From NCBI GenBank assembly GCA_964019335.1, contig OZ025674.1, forward strand, positions 1-64,000: a stretch of DNA of 64,000 nt. The letters are read 5' to 3'. Every line of letters starts with the position of its first letter. The stretch's first letter is position 1. This document shows positions 61,477 to 64,000 of the stretch, in pieces. A model generated the notes under the pieces. It made no database searches and had not been told where the DNA came from. It was given only the letters and a program-made list of their open reading frames with translations. The DNA is from Diplonema japonicum (Eukaryota; Euglenozoa; Diplonemea; Diplonemida; Diplonemidae). The translations under genes and the position numbers were made by a program.

Positions 61477-62500
61477 TGAGCTCGTCCGGACGAAAATGTC
61501 AACACTTTTTTGGGCACCTCCGAAAATTTCTTGTTTGATTATTTGAGCAAAAAAAGGGCAGCATGCAACCATAGGAAGATGACATACATGGTGTACATGA
61601 CGCCGTTCTTTCAATTGCGATGCTTGTTTTGCCATGAGGGTGGCAGGCTTTGCAACCGGCTGCCCCCCGGGAAACGAAAAATAGAGGTCAAAAAAACGGC
61701 GAAAAATGTTTAAAGTGCAATTTGGAAATGCAGAATCTAGGGTGCATAAAATTGGTGTTCAAGCGCACTTGTGACCCCTGGGTACAACCCAGGGTCGGGT
61801 TACTGTTAAAAGTACTTAGCGAAAAATATATGGCGCCGCATAGCCCCCGAAAATCCGGTTTTTTACACCCTATTTTTTGGCTTTTTCAAGGGGTTTTAAA
61901 GGGATTTTGGCCTTTTTCAGAAAAACCAATTCTTAACACTTGCCTGCTCATGCAGAGCTTCGACATTGGTATCTTTGGGGTCAAACTTTCATTCTCAACC
62001 CATCTGCTGAGGTTTTTCCTTTTCTTTTGCACTCATAATACTTTAAAAGTGAAAATTTTGCTTTTTCAAGGGGGTTTAAAGGGATTTTAGTCTTAAATAG
62101 GCCAAAATGGCACTGTAAGGGTAAGTTCTCCCCACCCCATTTTAATAGTGATTTAGAGTCCAGCCCACCCAAAATGACCCCAAAGGTTTCACAGATTTTC
62201 AATCTGCATCCATTCCTCCTATCGCTTTTCACGGAAAAACGAAAATAAAAAATGGGGTCTGGGTTATTTGTAACTTCCAAATTGAATCGTTTGCCAAAAA
62301 CCATTTTAAAAAACATGTTTTTGCACGTGCGTTTTAAAAATAAAACAAACGGCGAGCATTTTGACCTATATGGTGATCAAGATTAGACTGCATTTCTGCA
62401 CACAAAGTGGTGTCGGACTACTTTTTTACTTAGAAATTTAACGGGGGTTTTACGCCGCATAGGAGGGTCATTTGTTGACATTTTCTTCCGGACGAGCTCA
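61477..62500 (-). mobile_element. 1,024-bp TIR element, copy 2 (inverted)
   Basis: The same length as the element at 50990-52013 and nearly identical over the parts I compared, but reversed. TIRs begin TGAGCTCGTCCGG and are flanked by TA (61475-61476, 62501-62502). One TIR base differs between the two ends of each copy (A or C after CCGGA) in the same way, so both copies descend from one recent source. No transposase coded; it would need one supplied in trans. Confidence 0.85.
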
Positions 62501-62725
62501 TATTAATTTTCCACTCTTACCCAGTGACAGTGCTTAGACACCGGTACACCTGAAGCACCGCTGTGCTAGTTGTCCCGCTCTCGAGCGCTAGGAGCGCCGA
62601 TCTCTGCCCACAGAGGGCACGGTGTTGTTCCCATTGCGGGATATCTTTTATCCCTTTCCCCTCCCCTCCCCCGTTTTTTATTTTTCAACCCCTTCCCTGC
62701 TTAGCCTACGCATTGCAGCACAGGA

Positions 62726-64000
62726 ATGGAGAGGAATGCAGGGACGGGGGGATCCTCAGGGGCGGGGGGGTCCTCGATGAAGGCGTTGGACGAAATTATG
62801 TTGTTCGAAAAGCAAATTCATACCCTAAGCACGCAGCTGGGGAGGAAGGAAGAGGAGTACATTACCGCCCTAGAGGTCAGAGACAAGGAGCAGGTGGCAC
62901 GGCTCGAGGATGAGATCAAGGAGATCACAGACAAGCGGGACTCCTTTCAGCACGTTTCGAATAAACGACGCGCCGAGCACGCAGCACGAGCGTCGGGTGG
63001 TGCAGGCCTCGTGACGGTCGTCTACACCTCTGACTTCACGGGGGCCATGTCCCTCGAGGACATCTCACGCATCACGTCGCGTTCTGTCACGCAGAACAGC
63101 CTGCTGGGTGTCACAGGGGTGCTGATGTTCAGCTTGGCATCCTGCAAGTTCCTCCAAGTGCTCGAGGGCCACGTGGAGACAGTCGGCACGCTCTTCAAAA
63201 AGATCGAAGCCGACACAAGGCACACACACATTGTGATCGTCAGGCGGCAGAACATCGATGTAAGACGCTTCCCCGACTGGCACATGCACCCCATGAACCT
63301 GGCAGAGCACGACAAGGCAGAGCAACCGCTTCAGACTGTCATGAGCCTCGTCACACAGCAGAACCACATTGCCAACCTGTGCCTGCACGCCAATATGAGG
63401 AACATCCTTGTAAAGGGAGGCAACCCTCTCTTCGTGCAGCCCAAAAAGATGAAGGCAATTGTCATGATGGTCGGCATCATCGCTTTCAACACCTTCGCGT
63501 GCATGGACGCACCTGCCTGCAGCGTGTCGAACCTCATGGCAACCTTCTCGGAGGTCGTCACGCGGTGCATCGAGGAGACAGTGGGCACTGTTATCAAGAC
63601 AGAGTCGGAAGTCATCCAGGCACAGTGGGGGTGCAGCAGCCTGAAGGATGCGAAGGCCTGTATGACGGCCATAGTGGAGTCCATTGCAAAGCTCCGTGCC
63701 ATAAGCACCTACTCCGTCGATCCTTTGGAGGCAAAGCCAGAGCTGCCCCTAGCCCAGTACTTATACCCCACAGTGAGCCTGTGCATGGGCAACGTGGTGT
63801 TGGTGCGGCATTCAACGTCTTGTGAAGTGAAAATCGATGTGGTGGGACCTGCAGTGCTGGAGTGCAAGGAGATGTTGAAGGAAGGCCTTACACGCAGAAT
63901 GCAGGCAGTGGTCTCCGGGGGGCTGACAAACACATTGGCTTTCTCGAAGCAGTACCATATGCAGGAGCTGTCGCCGAAGTGCTTTGCTATCACGTCACCA
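62726..64000 (+). CDS. BLUF photoreceptor with class III cyclase-like domain (3' end beyond window)
   Basis: 425 residues visible, open at the window edge. After a Gly-rich start and a charged helix (residues 20-80), a BLUF domain spans about 96-195. It keeps all key flavin-site residues: Tyr100 (VVYTS), Asn124 (TQNSLLGVTG), Gln144 (FLQVLEG), Trp185 and Met187 (DWHMHPM). From about 240 a class III nucleotide cyclase-like domain follows, but the first metal Asp is Gly250 (VGIIAFN) and the second position is Glu295 (SEVIQAQWG). This half is therefore probably not catalytic alone. In euglenid photoactivated adenylyl cyclases two BLUF-cyclase modules occur in tandem; a second module may lie past 64000. 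The start follows TTGCAGCACAGGA. Confidence 0.9.
   Translation, partial: MERNAGTGGSSGAGGSSMKALDEIMLFEKQIHTLSTQLGRKEEEYITALEVRDKEQVARLEDEIKEITDKRDSFQHVSNKRRAEHAARASGGAGLVTVVYTSDFTGAMSLEDISRITSRSVTQNSLLGVTGVLMFSLASCKFLQVLEGHVETVGTLFKKIEADTRHTHIVIVRRQNIDVRRFPDWHMHPMNLAEHDKAEQPLQTVMSLVTQQNHIANLCLHANMRNILVKGGNPLFVQPKKMKAIVMMVGIIAFNTFACMDAPACSVSNLMATFSEVVTRCIEETVGTVIKTESEVIQAQWGCSSLKDAKACMTAIVESIAKLRAISTYSVDPLEAKPELPLAQYLYPTVSLCMGNVVLVRHSTSCEVKIDVVGPAVLECKEMLKEGLTRRMQAVVSGGLTNTLAFSKQYHMQELSPKCFAITSP

Overview
The window is nuclear DNA from a flagellated, unicellular eukaryote. Evidence for this is short spliceosomal introns, ordinary use of TAA, TAG and TGA as stops, a cilium/flagellum gene (CFAP298), PHO80-type cyclins, a DHHC palmitoyltransferase, an ELMO-domain protein, a cyclic-nucleotide phosphodiesterase and a BLUF photoreceptor joined to a cyclase-like domain. 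BLUF-cyclase proteins are known from euglenids and heteroloboseans, and long co-oriented gene rows with an AG just before each start codon recall trans-splicing protists. I cannot name the species and treat the group as open.

Layout. 1-1845 is a tandem array of the telomere-like octamer TTTGCGGG, with the G-rich strand on the plus strand. 1846-8110 is a decayed minus-strand retroelement whose reading frames carry an AlkB-like dioxygenase, an OTU-type protease, zinc fingers, a reverse transcriptase and a nuclease-like tail. The tail reads straight into the octamer array without a stop. 8.3-19 kb is an accessory zone: a frameshifted virus-type phospholipase A2 gene, an intact four-exon P-loop ATPase gene, two AT-rich orphan frames, two adjacent inverted-repeat-bounded elements (11900-14808 and 14808-18145), a LINE-type reverse transcriptase fragment, a decayed piggyBac-like transposase, tandem repeats of about 330 bp and three SINE-like repeats.

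19-57 kb is a gene-rich block in which every supported gene is on the plus strand. In order it holds CFAP298, a coiled-coil protein, an EEP-family nuclease/phosphatase (copy 1), a second coiled-coil protein, an FKBP, an RRM protein, a Cys-rich membrane protein, a TRM13-like tRNA methyltransferase with an extra C-terminal region, a START-like/EF-hand-like protein, an acylation-signal protein, two unknowns, an AtuA-family protein, an NHL-repeat phosphodiesterase, a PHO80-type cyclin, a TULIP-like/PqiA-like membrane protein, an ELMO protein, a DHHC enzyme, EEP copy 2, a five-exon coiled-coil membrane-anchored protein, a second cyclin, a tiny spliced gene, a coiled-coil protein and a third cyclin. 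57-62.5 kb is mostly homopolymer-rich, gene-free DNA with two TIR element types. The window ends inside the BLUF-cyclase gene.

Gene structure. Sixteen introns of 29-50 nt (GTATG-like donor, ACAG-like acceptor) can be placed by frame-consistent joining, often near the 3' end of a gene. Several genes look truncated or frameshifted unless these introns are removed. The phosphodiesterase and the light-sensor/cyclase-like protein suggest cyclic-nucleotide signalling; the CFAP298 gene and the coiled-coil proteins fit a flagellate cell.
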